From Asaia bogorensis (GTDB lineage: Bacteria > Pseudomonadota > Alphaproteobacteria > Acetobacterales > Acetobacteraceae), in NCBI GenBank assembly GCA_945873675.1, contig CAMCEP010000150.1:1-6807 (forward strand): DNA of 6,807 bases, in the 5' to 3' direction. Made by a program: the position numbers and the translations under genes. Below, in pieces: positions 1-6,493 of this stretch. Position 1 is the stretch's first letter; each line of letters starts with the position of its first letter. The notes beneath the pieces are model-generated. The model did no database searches, was not told where the DNA came from, and saw only the letters and a program-made list of their open reading frames with translations.

Positions 1-1244
1 TGGATATTTCCGGTGATTTTCTTGGCGCGGCGGATGCCAATCGCAATACCTATACGGTTGAAGCCCTGGCGGGCTTGCTTGGGATGCTTCAGCCGGGGGG
101 CATGATTTCTCTGCCAATCGGCATTCGCGAATTGCCGGTTTATGCCGTGCGCGTGCTGGCAACTGCGCATGCGGTATTGCTTGAAGCGGGCATCAGGCAG
201 CCAGCCACGCATATGGCGGTGATCAGATCGGCGTGGAATTTGCGCGTGCTGTTGGCGCGCGATCCACTGACGCCAGAGCGTATGGAAAAGCTGCTGGCCT
301 TTGCCGAAGCCAGGTCCTTCGATATTTCCTACGCGCCGCATCTTTCCCTGGAAGGCCGCGAAATCTGGAATGATCTGCCGGCGATTTCGCTTGATTCTGG
401 CATGGTGCAAACCGGTGCGCCCAGTGATGCGGTGGCTGAGGAAATGCACATGCTGCTGGCCGGCACCATGCCCCTTGATGCCTTTGACCGTTCGCCCATT
501 ACGGCGGATCGGCCCTGGCTTTCGCCATTAGTGCGCTTGCCAGCGCTGCCGGCCGCGCTGGAGCGCATGGAAATCCTGCCACAACAGGAAATCGGCCTGC
601 TGGTAAATGTGGCGGTGCTGGCGCAGGCGATCATCCTGGCCTTGCTGGTGAGCGCCTTGCCGATTTTCGCACGCGGAGCGCTGCGTGTGCCCAAGGCGAT
701 CCTGGGGCGCGCGTTGATTTACTTCCCGGCGCTTGGGCTTGGATTTCTGCTGATTGAAATCGCCTTCATCGAATATGCGGTGCTGCTGTTGGGTGACCGG
801 ACTTTTGGCTTTGCGTTGGTCTTGACCGTGATGCTGGTTTGCTCCGGGCTTGGCGCCATGCTGGTTGAGCGCGTGAAGAAGCCTGCGACAACACTGACCT
901 GGATCGCGCTGATTGTGGTTGGGTCGTGCCTGCTGGCGATAGGTACCGCGCATACTGGCATTCTTGCCATACTCGATTGGCCCTGGGTACTGCGCGTGGT
1001 GATGTTGGTGCTGGTTCTGGCGCCGATCTCGATCGCGCTTGGCTTTCCCTTCCCGCTAGGGCTTGATCGGTTTCAGCAGGAAGGTCCTGCCTTGCTGCCT
1101 TGGGCTTGGGCCTTGAATGGCGCTTTTTCGGTGGTGGCCACGCCGCTCGCTAATCTTGTCGGGCATGGCATTGGCCTTTCAGCCCTTTTGATTTGCGGCA
1201 GTATTTGTTATCTCGCGACGATATCGGTTTGGCCAAGGAAATGA
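1..1244 (+). CDS. Polytopic membrane protein with spermidine-synthase-like domain (5' truncated)
   Basis: This is the C-terminal part of a larger gene. The frame is open from the window edge (first full codon at position 3, reading DISGDFLGAAD) to TGA at 1242-1244. The first ~65 visible residues resemble the end of an aminopropyltransferase/SAM-type Rossmann domain, with a GMLQPGGMISLPI strand-turn like the late strands of SpeE-like folds. From about position 590 the protein turns strongly hydrophobic, with about seven predicted membrane spans; these include PALGLGFLLIEIAFIEYAVLLLG, a following CSGLGAML segment, ALGFPFPLGL and LPWAWALNGAFS. From family knowledge, this pattern is typical of multi-pass bacterial 'spermidine synthase-like' proteins, in which the enzyme-like domain is linked to transporter-like helices and whose reaction is mostly unknown. 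The catalytic N-terminal part lies outside the window, so activity cannot be judged. It ends against the next gene, which suggests co-transcription and translational coupling. Confidence 0.8.
   Translation, partial: DISGDFLGAADANRNTYTVEALAGLLGMLQPGGMISLPIGIRELPVYAVRVLATAHAVLLEAGIRQPATHMAVIRSAWNLRVLLARDPLTPERMEKLLAFAEARSFDISYAPHLSLEGREIWNDLPAISLDSGMVQTGAPSDAVAEEMHMLLAGTMPLDAFDRSPITADRPWLSPLVRLPALPAALERMEILPQQEIGLLVNVAVLAQAIILALLVSALPIFARGALRVPKAILGRALIYFPALGLGFLLIEIAFIEYAVLLLGDRTFGFALVLTVMLVCSGLGAMLVERVKKPATTLTWIALIVVGSCLLAIGTAHTGILAILDWPWVLRVVMLVLVLAPISIALGFPFPLGLDRFQQEGPALLPWAWALNGAFSVVATPLANLVGHGIGLSALLICGSICYLATISVWPRK
1235..1240 (+). promoter_or_regulatory. Ribosome binding site deciding the start of the PIMT-like gene
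   Basis: The sequence AAGGAA lies directly before two in-frame start codons, ATG at 1241 and ATG at 1247. The site abuts the first ATG with no spacer but lies 6 bases before the second, so 1247 is the more plausible start. The site is inside the end of the upstream coding region, as expected for coupled translation. Confidence 0.6.
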
Positions 1245-1246
1245 CG

Positions 1247-2110
1247 ATGCTTTTATCCCGCCGCGCTTTGACCCTGACTGGCGCAGGCTTGCTTTTGGCG
1301 CCGGCGATGAAGGCACAAACGCCCGCTTGGGATCGCTCGGCTTACGTCGCGGCCATGGCAGCTTCTGGCCGGCCCACGGAAATATCGGAAGGCGCCTTCG
1401 CTGCCATCCAAGCGCGGCGCCAACCAACCTTGGCGCGGATGGAAGCCTATCTAAAATCCCGCTTTGGGGAGGCAGATCCCGCTGTGCTGCGTAGCTTCGC
1501 TGAATTGCCGCGCGAATATTTCCATTACAATTACGAAGCGCGTCAGGCCGCGGCCTCCAACGCCTATGAGACAGAGGCAAAGCCCTGGGCGATTGGTTTT
1601 GGTTCCGCCCTGTCTGACTATTTGGGCCAAGCCTATATGACCCAGGCCTGCCAGCCAAAGCCCGATCATGTGGTTTTGGAAATCGGCACGGGTTCCGGCT
1701 TTCAGGCCGCTTGGTTGTCACGCATTGTCGCCAAGCAATATTCCATCGAAATTATTGAACCGCTGGGGCGCGGTGTGCAGCGCATTTTCGCACCCATTGG
1801 CTTGACCAATGTGGAAACCCGCGTGGGCGATGGCTTCTTCGGCTGGCCGGAAGTGACGGGCGGTTTTGACACCATCATCGTCACCTGCGCCGCGCAATAT
1901 GTCCCGCCCGCACTATTGCAACAATTGAAGCCGGGCGGAAGACTGGTTATTCCCATCGGCCAGCCCTTCCGTCGTGGGCAGTTCCTATACATCTACACGA
2001 AGGATGAGGAAGGCCGCGTGCGCAGCCGCAAGGATGTGGGCGTTTACTTCATCCCGATGACCGGGACGATGATGAAGACACCGGCACCGGCTGGGAGCGC
2101 GCCTCAGTAA
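1247..2110 (+). CDS. Protein-L-isoaspartate O-methyltransferase family protein with export signal
   Basis: A 287-residue SAM-dependent methyltransferase of the PIMT (Pcm) family. Known members methylate isoaspartyl residues in damaged proteins for repair. Visible family marks are AELPREYFHYNY (85-96, compare the VPRE.F block), a substrate-loop region GFGSALSDYLGQAYM (117-131, compare GQTISQPYIVA), motif I VLEIGTGSGFQAAWLS (143-158), VGDGFFGWPE (193-202), FDTIIVTCAA (207-216) and LKPGGRLVIPIG (227-238). The C-terminal FIPMTG matches the family ending. The oddity is the N-terminus: MLLSRRALTLTGAGLLLAPAMKAQ looks like a signal peptide with a twin arginine and a likely cut after MKA, plus about 60 further residues before the methyltransferase core, making the protein longer than ordinary ~215-residue Pcm. 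The conserved loop is also altered (SDYLG in place of S.PY). Start 1247 is chosen from the ribosome site; ATG 1241 would add MT and overlap the upstream stop as ATGA. Isoaspartyl repair is uncertain; a different exported methyltransferase is possible. Confidence 0.82.
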   Translation: MLLSRRALTLTGAGLLLAPAMKAQTPAWDRSAYVAAMAASGRPTEISEGAFAAIQARRQPTLARMEAYLKSRFGEADPAVLRSFAELPREYFHYNYEARQAAASNAYETEAKPWAIGFGSALSDYLGQAYMTQACQPKPDHVVLEIGTGSGFQAAWLSRIVAKQYSIEIIEPLGRGVQRIFAPIGLTNVETRVGDGFFGWPEVTGGFDTIIVTCAAQYVPPALLQQLKPGGRLVIPIGQPFRRGQFLYIYTKDEEGRVRSRKDVGVYFIPMTGTMMKTPAPAGSAPQ

Positions 2111-2115
2111 CGAAA

Positions 2116-3672
2116 TCAGCGCGCGGGTGTCACATCCTGCGCGCGGGTTCTTTCATCCACCCGCGCATCATGGGCGAAGCCGCGCCGCATCGCCCAGATA
2201 TTCTTTTGCAAATGGGTGGAGATGATGCCGGCATCTTCCACCACCACACGCGTTGCCTGACGCAGCAGGGTTTCGCGCTTGGACGCATCCAATTCCCGTG
2301 CGGCACTGGCCAGCAGCGCATCAAATTCCGTATTGGAATAGCGCCCGCGATTGACCGAACCGGTGCCGCGCGCACGGTCATAAGTGGCAGCGATGGACCG
2401 CAGCCCCGCCATGGGTTCACCCGTTGAACTGCCCCAGGAAACCAAAAACACCGAAAATTCCTGGCGCGACGCTTTGGCGATGAAGCTGGCATAGGGCGCC
2501 ACATCCACCTGAGTGCGAATGCCAATCCGTGTCCACATTTGCCCAACGGCTTGCGCAATGCGCGCATCATTCGGGTAGCGGTCATTTGGCCCATGCAGCG
2601 TCAGGCGAAAGCCATTGGGATAGCCCGCTTCCGCGAGCAGCTTTTTCGCCTGGTCCGGATCAGCGCGTGACACCGCGAGTTCCGGCACATAGCCAAAAGC
2701 GCCTTCCGGCATTACCTGGCGCGTGGCACTCGCTGCCCCTTCCATCACGCGTGCCACAATCGCGGGGCGGTCAATGGCAAGGGAAAGCGCCTGGCGCACG
2801 CGCACATCCCGCAATGGATTGCGGGCGAAAGGCTTGCTATCATGATCGGTGATGAAAGGCGTTGGCCCATCACGCATGTGATCCAGCGCGAAATAGATGA
2901 AGCGCATGCTATCAATTTCGCTCAACGCAATGCGCTGATCACGCCGGAGGCGTTCAATATCCGATGTCGGCACCTGATCAATGATATCTATATCACCCGC
3001 GAGCAGTGCGGCAGTGCGGCCGGCATCATTGGTGATCATGCGGTAATCCACGCTCTGCCATGCAGGGCGACCGCGCCAATGGCCATCAAAGCGCTGCAAT
3101 TCAACCCGATCGCCAGACCGATAGGCCATCATACGATACGGCCCGGTGCCAATCGCAGCGCGGCCCGCGTTGAACTCCTCGGTCGTCGCACCTTGGTGCG
3201 TTTCACGGTCCAGCATGGGCACTTGCGCCAGATCGGTCGGCAGCAATGGCGCCGGGCCATTGGTACGGAAGCGCAGCGTGTGGGAATCAATGATCTCCAC
3301 GCCCGTGATTGCCTGGGTATAGGTGCGGAAGGACCCAGGGCTATTCACCACGAGCGGAATGCGTTCCAGCGTGAAGGCCACATCCTCGGCAGTGAAATCC
3401 GATCCATTATGGAAGCGCACACCACGGCGCAGCGTAAATTCCCAGGCATCCTCACCCACCGCGCGCCAGCTTTCCGCGAGGGAGGCTGTGAGCCGCGCCT
3501 TTGAATCCGTCTCGAGCAAATTGTCGAAGACCATGGAGGCATAGGCGTTATTGGGCGAGATATTGTGGAAATGCGGATCGGCTGAGGTGATCTGCGCGCC
3601 CACGCCCATGCGCAGATTCTGCGCCGTGGCCGGCATGGAAGCCACAAGGGCGGCAAGCAGCAGGCGCTTCAT
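2116..3672 (-). CDS. ABC transporter substrate-binding protein, family 5 (peptide/nickel/opine type)
   Basis: A 518-residue periplasmic solute-binding protein of the SBP_bac_5 (DppA/OppA/NikA-like) family, whose members bind peptides, opines, nickel chelates, sugars or other small compounds and hand them to an ABC permease. It begins with a clear Sec signal peptide, MKRLLLAALVASMPATAQ, with a likely cut after ATA (residue 17). Family blocks are visible: ITSADPHFHN (28-37), the signature WEFTLRRGVRFHNGSDFTAEDV (77-98), GTGPYRM (175-181), RDVRVRQALSLAIDRPAIV (288-306) and AKKLLAEAGYPNGF (342-355). The length is normal and the frame intact. The start is supported by AAGGAAG seven bases upstream. 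It is the last gene of the operon, and no permease or ATPase gene follows, because the next gene is convergent. It must therefore use a transporter encoded elsewhere or serve another role. The ligand cannot be inferred beyond the family. Confidence 0.93.
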   Translation of the reverse strand: MKRLLLAALVASMPATAQNLRMGVGAQITSADPHFHNISPNNAYASMVFDNLLETDSKARLTASLAESWRAVGEDAWEFTLRRGVRFHNGSDFTAEDVAFTLERIPLVVNSPGSFRTYTQAITGVEIIDSHTLRFRTNGPAPLLPTDLAQVPMLDRETHQGATTEEFNAGRAAIGTGPYRMMAYRSGDRVELQRFDGHWRGRPAWQSVDYRMITNDAGRTAALLAGDIDIIDQVPTSDIERLRRDQRIALSEIDSMRFIYFALDHMRDGPTPFITDHDSKPFARNPLRDVRVRQALSLAIDRPAIVARVMEGAASATRQVMPEGAFGYVPELAVSRADPDQAKKLLAEAGYPNGFRLTLHGPNDRYPNDARIAQAVGQMWTRIGIRTQVDVAPYASFIAKASRQEFSVFLVSWGSSTGEPMAGLRSIAATYDRARGTGSVNRGRYSNTEFDALLASAARELDASKRETLLRQATRVVVEDAGIISTHLQKNIWAMRRGFAHDARVDERTRAQDVTPAR

Positions 3673-3679
3673 GGCGGTG

Positions 3680-3686
3680 CTTCCTT
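3680..3686 (-). promoter_or_regulatory. Ribosome binding site of the SBP gene, overlapping the Ldh stop
   Basis: On the minus strand AAGGAAG lies 7 bases before the ATG at 3672. Its first base is the last base of the TGA stop of the upstream Ldh gene (TGAAGGAAG), which favours translational coupling. Confidence 0.7.
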
Positions 3687-4768
3687 CAGCTCAGCAGATA
3701 CGCCGCGCCGGAGCGGGCGCAGATGGCGCGAATATGCTTGTCCAAAGCAGGCGGGATAGGGATGCCATGCTGCAAGCGTCGCTGACGTTCCGCTTCTTCT
3801 GGATCACCCGCCACCAGCACGGGCTTGGCGGCATCGGCGGCTGGCGTGGCATGCAATTCATCAATCACCGCATCCAGATCGGCTTCGAATTCGCCGGGTG
3901 CGCGGAAGGCGCCAGGGTCAATCGCCATGAAGAAATGCCCGATATCATCGGGATCATTCGGATTCTGCGTACGGTTGCGAATAGGGGAGAAGGAAGACCC
4001 CACTAACGTGCCGCCCAGGATATGCACCATCATCGCCAGACCATAGCCCTTATGGCTGGCCATTTCGGGTGATCCACCCAGTGGCGAAAGCCCGCCTTCC
4101 GGTTCTTCGTGCAAAATCTTCATGCCGCGCTTGGCATCGGTGATCGGATTGCCGGCGCCATCCACTACCCAGCCCGCAGGCATGGCGCGTTCATTCAAAT
4201 CATACACCTTCACCTTGCCCGCCGCCGTGGTGGTGGTCGCCATATCCAAGACGAAGGGCAGGTTGCGCCCGGCGGGTGCGGCAAAGGCGATTGGATTGGT
4301 GCCGAGCACGGGCTTGGCGCCGCGCGTTGGCACCATGGTCACGCCGCGTGTCGCGCTGGTCACCAGGCCAATCGCACCACGCCGCGCCGCGATACGCGCA
4401 TAAACACCCGCCGCGCCGAAATGATGCGAATTGCGCACACCCACCACGCCAAGCCCGGCTTCCTTCGCCATATCCACGGCCAGATTCATGCCATAGCTGG
4501 AAACCGGATGCCCAAGCCCAGCACCTGCATCAATCAGCGCCGTACAGGCGGTGCGGCGTTCAATTATGGGGCGCGCATTGATCTTCAACTTGCCTTCCTG
4601 CAAGCGTTTTTCATAGGTCATCAGCATGGAAATGCCGTGACTATCCACACCGAATAAATCCGTCTCCGTCATGGCTTCGGTGGTGGTGGCGGCCAGGTCT
4701 GATTCCATCCCCCAGGAGAGCAGAATGGCTTCAATCTGCGCGCGAACCTTCTCGGCGGCGACATCCAT
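3686..4768 (-). CDS. Ldh_2 family (malate/L-lactate/ureidoglycolate dehydrogenase type) oxidoreductase
   Basis: A 360-residue NAD(P)-dependent oxidoreductase of the type-2 malate/L-lactate dehydrogenase fold. Characterised relatives include ureidoglycolate dehydrogenase, (R)-sulfolactate dehydrogenase, 2,3-diketo-L-gulonate reductase and delta1-piperideine-2-carboxylate reductase. All act on 2-keto/2-hydroxy acids or cyclic imino acids. Visible family marks are VDSHGI (41-46, with the conserved Ser-His pair at 43-44), GLGVVGVRNSHHFGAAGVYA (106-124), LGTNPIAFAAPA (155-166), the AAGKV block (182-186) and KGYGLAMMVHILGG (240-253), which belongs to the C-terminal half of the fold. The length is normal. 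The start ATG at 4768 has AAGGGG 7 bases upstream. Its place between an FAH-fold enzyme and a binding protein suggests it handles a 2-keto or 2-hydroxy acid intermediate. The specific substrate and the cofactor (NADH or NADPH) cannot be told by eye. Confidence 0.9.
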   Translation of the reverse strand: MDVAAEKVRAQIEAILLSWGMESDLAATTTEAMTETDLFGVDSHGISMLMTYEKRLQEGKLKINARPIIERRTACTALIDAGAGLGHPVSSYGMNLAVDMAKEAGLGVVGVRNSHHFGAAGVYARIAARRGAIGLVTSATRGVTMVPTRGAKPVLGTNPIAFAAPAGRNLPFVLDMATTTTAAGKVKVYDLNERAMPAGWVVDGAGNPITDAKRGMKILHEEPEGGLSPLGGSPEMASHKGYGLAMMVHILGGTLVGSSFSPIRNRTQNPNDPDDIGHFFMAIDPGAFRAPGEFEADLDAVIDELHATPAADAAKPVLVAGDPEEAERQRRLQHGIPIPPALDKHIRAICARSGAAYLLS

Positions 4769-4775
4769 GGTGCTG

Positions 4776-4781
4776 CCCCTT
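4776..4781 (-). promoter_or_regulatory. Ribosome binding site of the Ldh gene, overlapping the FAH stop
   Basis: On the minus strand AAGGGG lies 7 bases before the ATG at 4768. It overlaps the TAA stop of the FAH-family gene (TAAGGGG), so terminating ribosomes may restart here. Confidence 0.65.
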
Positions 4782-5568
4782 ATGACGCGCTGGCGCGCAG
4801 GAAGGGATTGGTCAAATGGCCAATGCCCGTGATTTCAATATCCACCACATCGCCAGATTTCACATCCGGTGAGACACCATCCGTGCCCATCCAGATCACA
4901 TCACCGGGATAAAGCGTCAGATAGCGCGTCATGGCCGCAATGAAGACCGCCGTGGAAAACAGCATATGGCCTGTTTCAAACGTGGTGGTGATTTCGCCAT
5001 TCAGCCGCACATTGGTGCGCGCCGCTTCCATATTGAATTCGGTTTCAATCCATGGGCCCATGGGCTTGAAGGTATCGGTATTCTTGGAACGCCAGAAAGT
5101 GCGGTCGCTTTTCTGCCAGGTGCGTTCACTCACATCATTGCCGATGGTCCAGCCCATGATGCAGCTCAGCGCCTCGGCCTCTGACAGGTTCTTGGCCTTC
5201 TTACCCACTATCGCGACAAGTTCGCCTTCATAGTGAATCTTCTCGGTCGCATCGGCGGGGATGATCACGGTCTCCCCATGCGCGATCAGCGCATTGCTGG
5301 CGCGGTAGCCCATATCGGGCTTGGCCGGAATATTCGGCACTTCGCCGCGCTTGGCCGCACCTTCCTTCACATGTTCCACATAATTCAGCCCGGCGCAGTA
5401 GAAAGTGCGCGGCATCACGGGCACTTCGATCTTCACCGCGGCAAGATCATGCTTGCGGCTAGTTTTCTCATAGCCATCGAAAGGGCTGCCGGAGACTTCT
5501 AGAATGCGGTCGCCTTCCAGAATGCCATAGCGGGTGCGGTCTTCGGCGGTGAAGCGAATCCAGCGCAT
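4780..5568 (-). CDS. Fumarylacetoacetate hydrolase (FAH) family protein
   Basis: A 262-residue member of the FAH superfamily, metal-dependent cytoplasmic enzymes that hydrolyse, hydrate, isomerise or decarboxylate keto acids in aromatic and other catabolic routes. The N-terminal ~50 residues form the short leader domain common in bacterial members. The catalytic domain shows YCAGLNYVEHVKE (57-69, family His at 66), the divalent-metal ligands in HYEGELVAIVG (Glu114 and Glu116) and GNDVSER (Asp145), then RSKNTDTFKPMGPWIET (160-176), which contains the usual KxxDTFxPxGP block with Lys at 162. The end holds GDVIWMGTDGVSP (222-234), where most relatives read GTPxGVG, followed by SGDVVDIEITGIGHLTNPF. 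The metal site appears complete, so an active enzyme is expected. The start at 5568 is supported by AAGGAAA seven bases upstream. The substrate is unknown; common database names such as 2-hydroxyhepta-2,4-diene-1,7-dioate isomerase should not be taken literally. Confidence 0.92.
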   Translation of the reverse strand: MRWIRFTAEDRTRYGILEGDRILEVSGSPFDGYEKTSRKHDLAAVKIEVPVMPRTFYCAGLNYVEHVKEGAAKRGEVPNIPAKPDMGYRASNALIAHGETVIIPADATEKIHYEGELVAIVGKKAKNLSEAEALSCIMGWTIGNDVSERTWQKSDRTFWRSKNTDTFKPMGPWIETEFNMEAARTNVRLNGEITTTFETGHMLFSTAVFIAAMTRYLTLYPGDVIWMGTDGVSPDVKSGDVVDIEITGIGHLTNPFLRASAS

Positions 5569-5575
5569 GATCAGG

Positions 5576-5582
5576 TTTCCTT
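5576..5582 (-). promoter_or_regulatory. Ribosome binding site of the FAH gene, overlapping the dioxygenase stop
   Basis: On the minus strand AAGGAAA lies 7 bases before the ATG at 5568 and overlaps the TAA stop of the dioxygenase gene (TAAGGAAA). It has the same stop-plus-Shine-Dalgarno layout as the next two junctions. Confidence 0.68.
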
Positions 5583-6480
5583 AGGCTGCCAGCGCGCGCT
5601 GGATGAAATCAGATTGGAACACGCGGTCGGCCATTACCTGGCAGCGCTTCATCAGGCGGTGTTCATTGGGCCCATAATCGGGCAGCGCATTATGCAGCGT
5701 GCCAATATTATCCCAAATCAGCACATCACCCACGCTCCAGACATGGGTGTGCAGGAAGCGCGCTTCCAATTGATGCGCAAACAGCGCTTCAAGCACCACA
5801 TCACTTTCGGCTTCCGAAAGCTCATTGATGCGGATCGCATAGCCCGGATTGCAATACAGCACCTTCCGCCCCGTGATCGGATGCGTCATGAAAACCGGGT
5901 GCACAGAAGGCGGGCGCTTGGCGCGTTGCTCAGGCGTCAACGGCGGGCGCGTGCTGCCTGGGCGCTTGCACATATTGTCCCAGAATTTGTTGAAATCATG
6001 CGTCGCCGTAGCGTTGGCGAGCTTGTCTTTCAGCGCCGGGTCCAGGGTTTCATAAGCCGCGTGCATATTGGCGAATACGGTATTGCCCAGAGGCTTGCCA
6101 TCGCGATGCGGTACCTGGTGCGCGTTCAGCACATTCACGAAGCCCATCGTGTCGCGATAGGACATATCGGTATGCCAATCCTGCCCGGCATCCGCCAAGC
6201 CAATCGGCTGCCCGTTTTCAACGATGTTGGAGAGAATACCCACTTCCGGCACATCCGGATCCTGGAACTTGCCGGTCAGCGTGGTTTGGATGCTGCCAAA
6301 GCGCAGAGAAAAATCGCGCAGCGCCGCCGGTTCCAGCAATTGGCCCGGAAAGCGCAGCACGCCCCTTTCGCCCAGTGCGCGCAGAATGCCGGCGAAATCC
6401 TTATCCGAAAGCGGCTTCGACAAATCGACACCGGTGACGCTGGCACCCAGCACGGAATCATTGTTGGTGACAGTCAGCAT
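5581..6480 (-). CDS. TauD/TfdA family Fe(II)/2-oxoglutarate-dependent dioxygenase
   Basis: A 299-residue non-haem iron dioxygenase. Family members couple decarboxylation of 2-oxoglutarate to hydroxylation of a substrate, often releasing a heteroatom group, as with taurine, 2,4-D and alkyl sulfates. The N-terminus LGASVTGVDLSKPL (11-24) is the typical TauD/TfdA opening, followed by GVLRFPGQ (40-47). The iron-binding facial triad is visible: QDWHTDMSYR gives His103 and Asp105, and IGTLHNALPDYG gives His263. PNEHRLMKRC (271-280) follows with arginines at 275 and 279, one of which should bind the 2-oxoglutarate carboxylate. All cofactor residues appear intact. Start 6480 is preferred over the longer in-frame ATG at 6510 because GAAGGG stands 7 bases before it and because the family N-terminus begins here. 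As first gene of the operon, it probably makes or opens the first intermediate. Its prime substrate is not recognisable, and taurine should not be assumed. Confidence 0.92.
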   Translation of the reverse strand: MLTVTNNDSVLGASVTGVDLSKPLSDKDFAGILRALGERGVLRFPGQLLEPAALRDFSLRFGSIQTTLTGKFQDPDVPEVGILSNIVENGQPIGLADAGQDWHTDMSYRDTMGFVNVLNAHQVPHRDGKPLGNTVFANMHAAYETLDPALKDKLANATATHDFNKFWDNMCKRPGSTRPPLTPEQRAKRPPSVHPVFMTHPITGRKVLYCNPGYAIRINELSEAESDVVLEALFAHQLEARFLHTHVWSVGDVLIWDNIGTLHNALPDYGPNEHRLMKRCQVMADRVFQSDFIQRALAA

Positions 6481-6487
6481 GGCATAT

Positions 6488-6493
6488 CCCTTC
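6488..6493 (-). promoter_or_regulatory. Ribosome binding site deciding the dioxygenase start
   Basis: On the minus strand GAAGGG is followed by a 7-base spacer and then the ATG at 6480. The alternative ATG at 6510 has no comparable site at a usable distance, so 6480 is taken as the start. Confidence 0.68.

Larger units (their letters stand above)
2116..6480 (-). other. Four-gene catabolic/uptake operon (dioxygenase, FAH, Ldh, SBP)
   Basis: Four minus-strand genes follow one another from 6480 down to 2116 with intergenic gaps of 12, 11 and 13 bases. At every junction the ribosome site overlaps the upstream stop codon (TAAGGA, TAAGGGG, TGAAGGA on the minus strand). This implies one transcript starting in the divergent region 6481-6666. 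The operon is closed on both sides: a divergent gene at its head and a convergent gene 5 bases after its last stop. The content (oxygenase, C-C hydrolase-type enzyme, NAD(P)-dependent oxidoreductase, periplasmic binding protein) suggests uptake and breakdown of a small organic acid or amide. The substrate is not readable from sequence. Confidence 0.8.

Noticed and set aside
1193..1246. Upstream ATG at 1193 as the start of the PIMT-like gene
   Set aside because: It would overlap the membrane protein gene by over 50 bases and place a charged segment before the signal peptide. The ribosome site at 1235-1240 and the leader sequence favour 1247.
2119..2148. Direct repeat GCGCGCGGGT (2119-2128 and 2139-2148)
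   Set aside because: It lies within the C-terminal codons of the SBP gene (Ala/Arg/Thr codons) and is easily explained by codon usage in GC-rich DNA.
2842..3504. Plus-strand open frame (220 codons) antisense to the SBP gene
   Set aside because: The minus strand encodes clear SBP_bac_5 signature blocks here. The plus-strand product is low-complexity His/Arg/Ala-rich sequence with no recognisable motif.
4109..4657. Plus-strand open frame (182 codons) antisense to the Ldh gene
   Set aside because: The opposite strand has the full Ldh_2 motif set. This frame reads as mirror-strand sequence.
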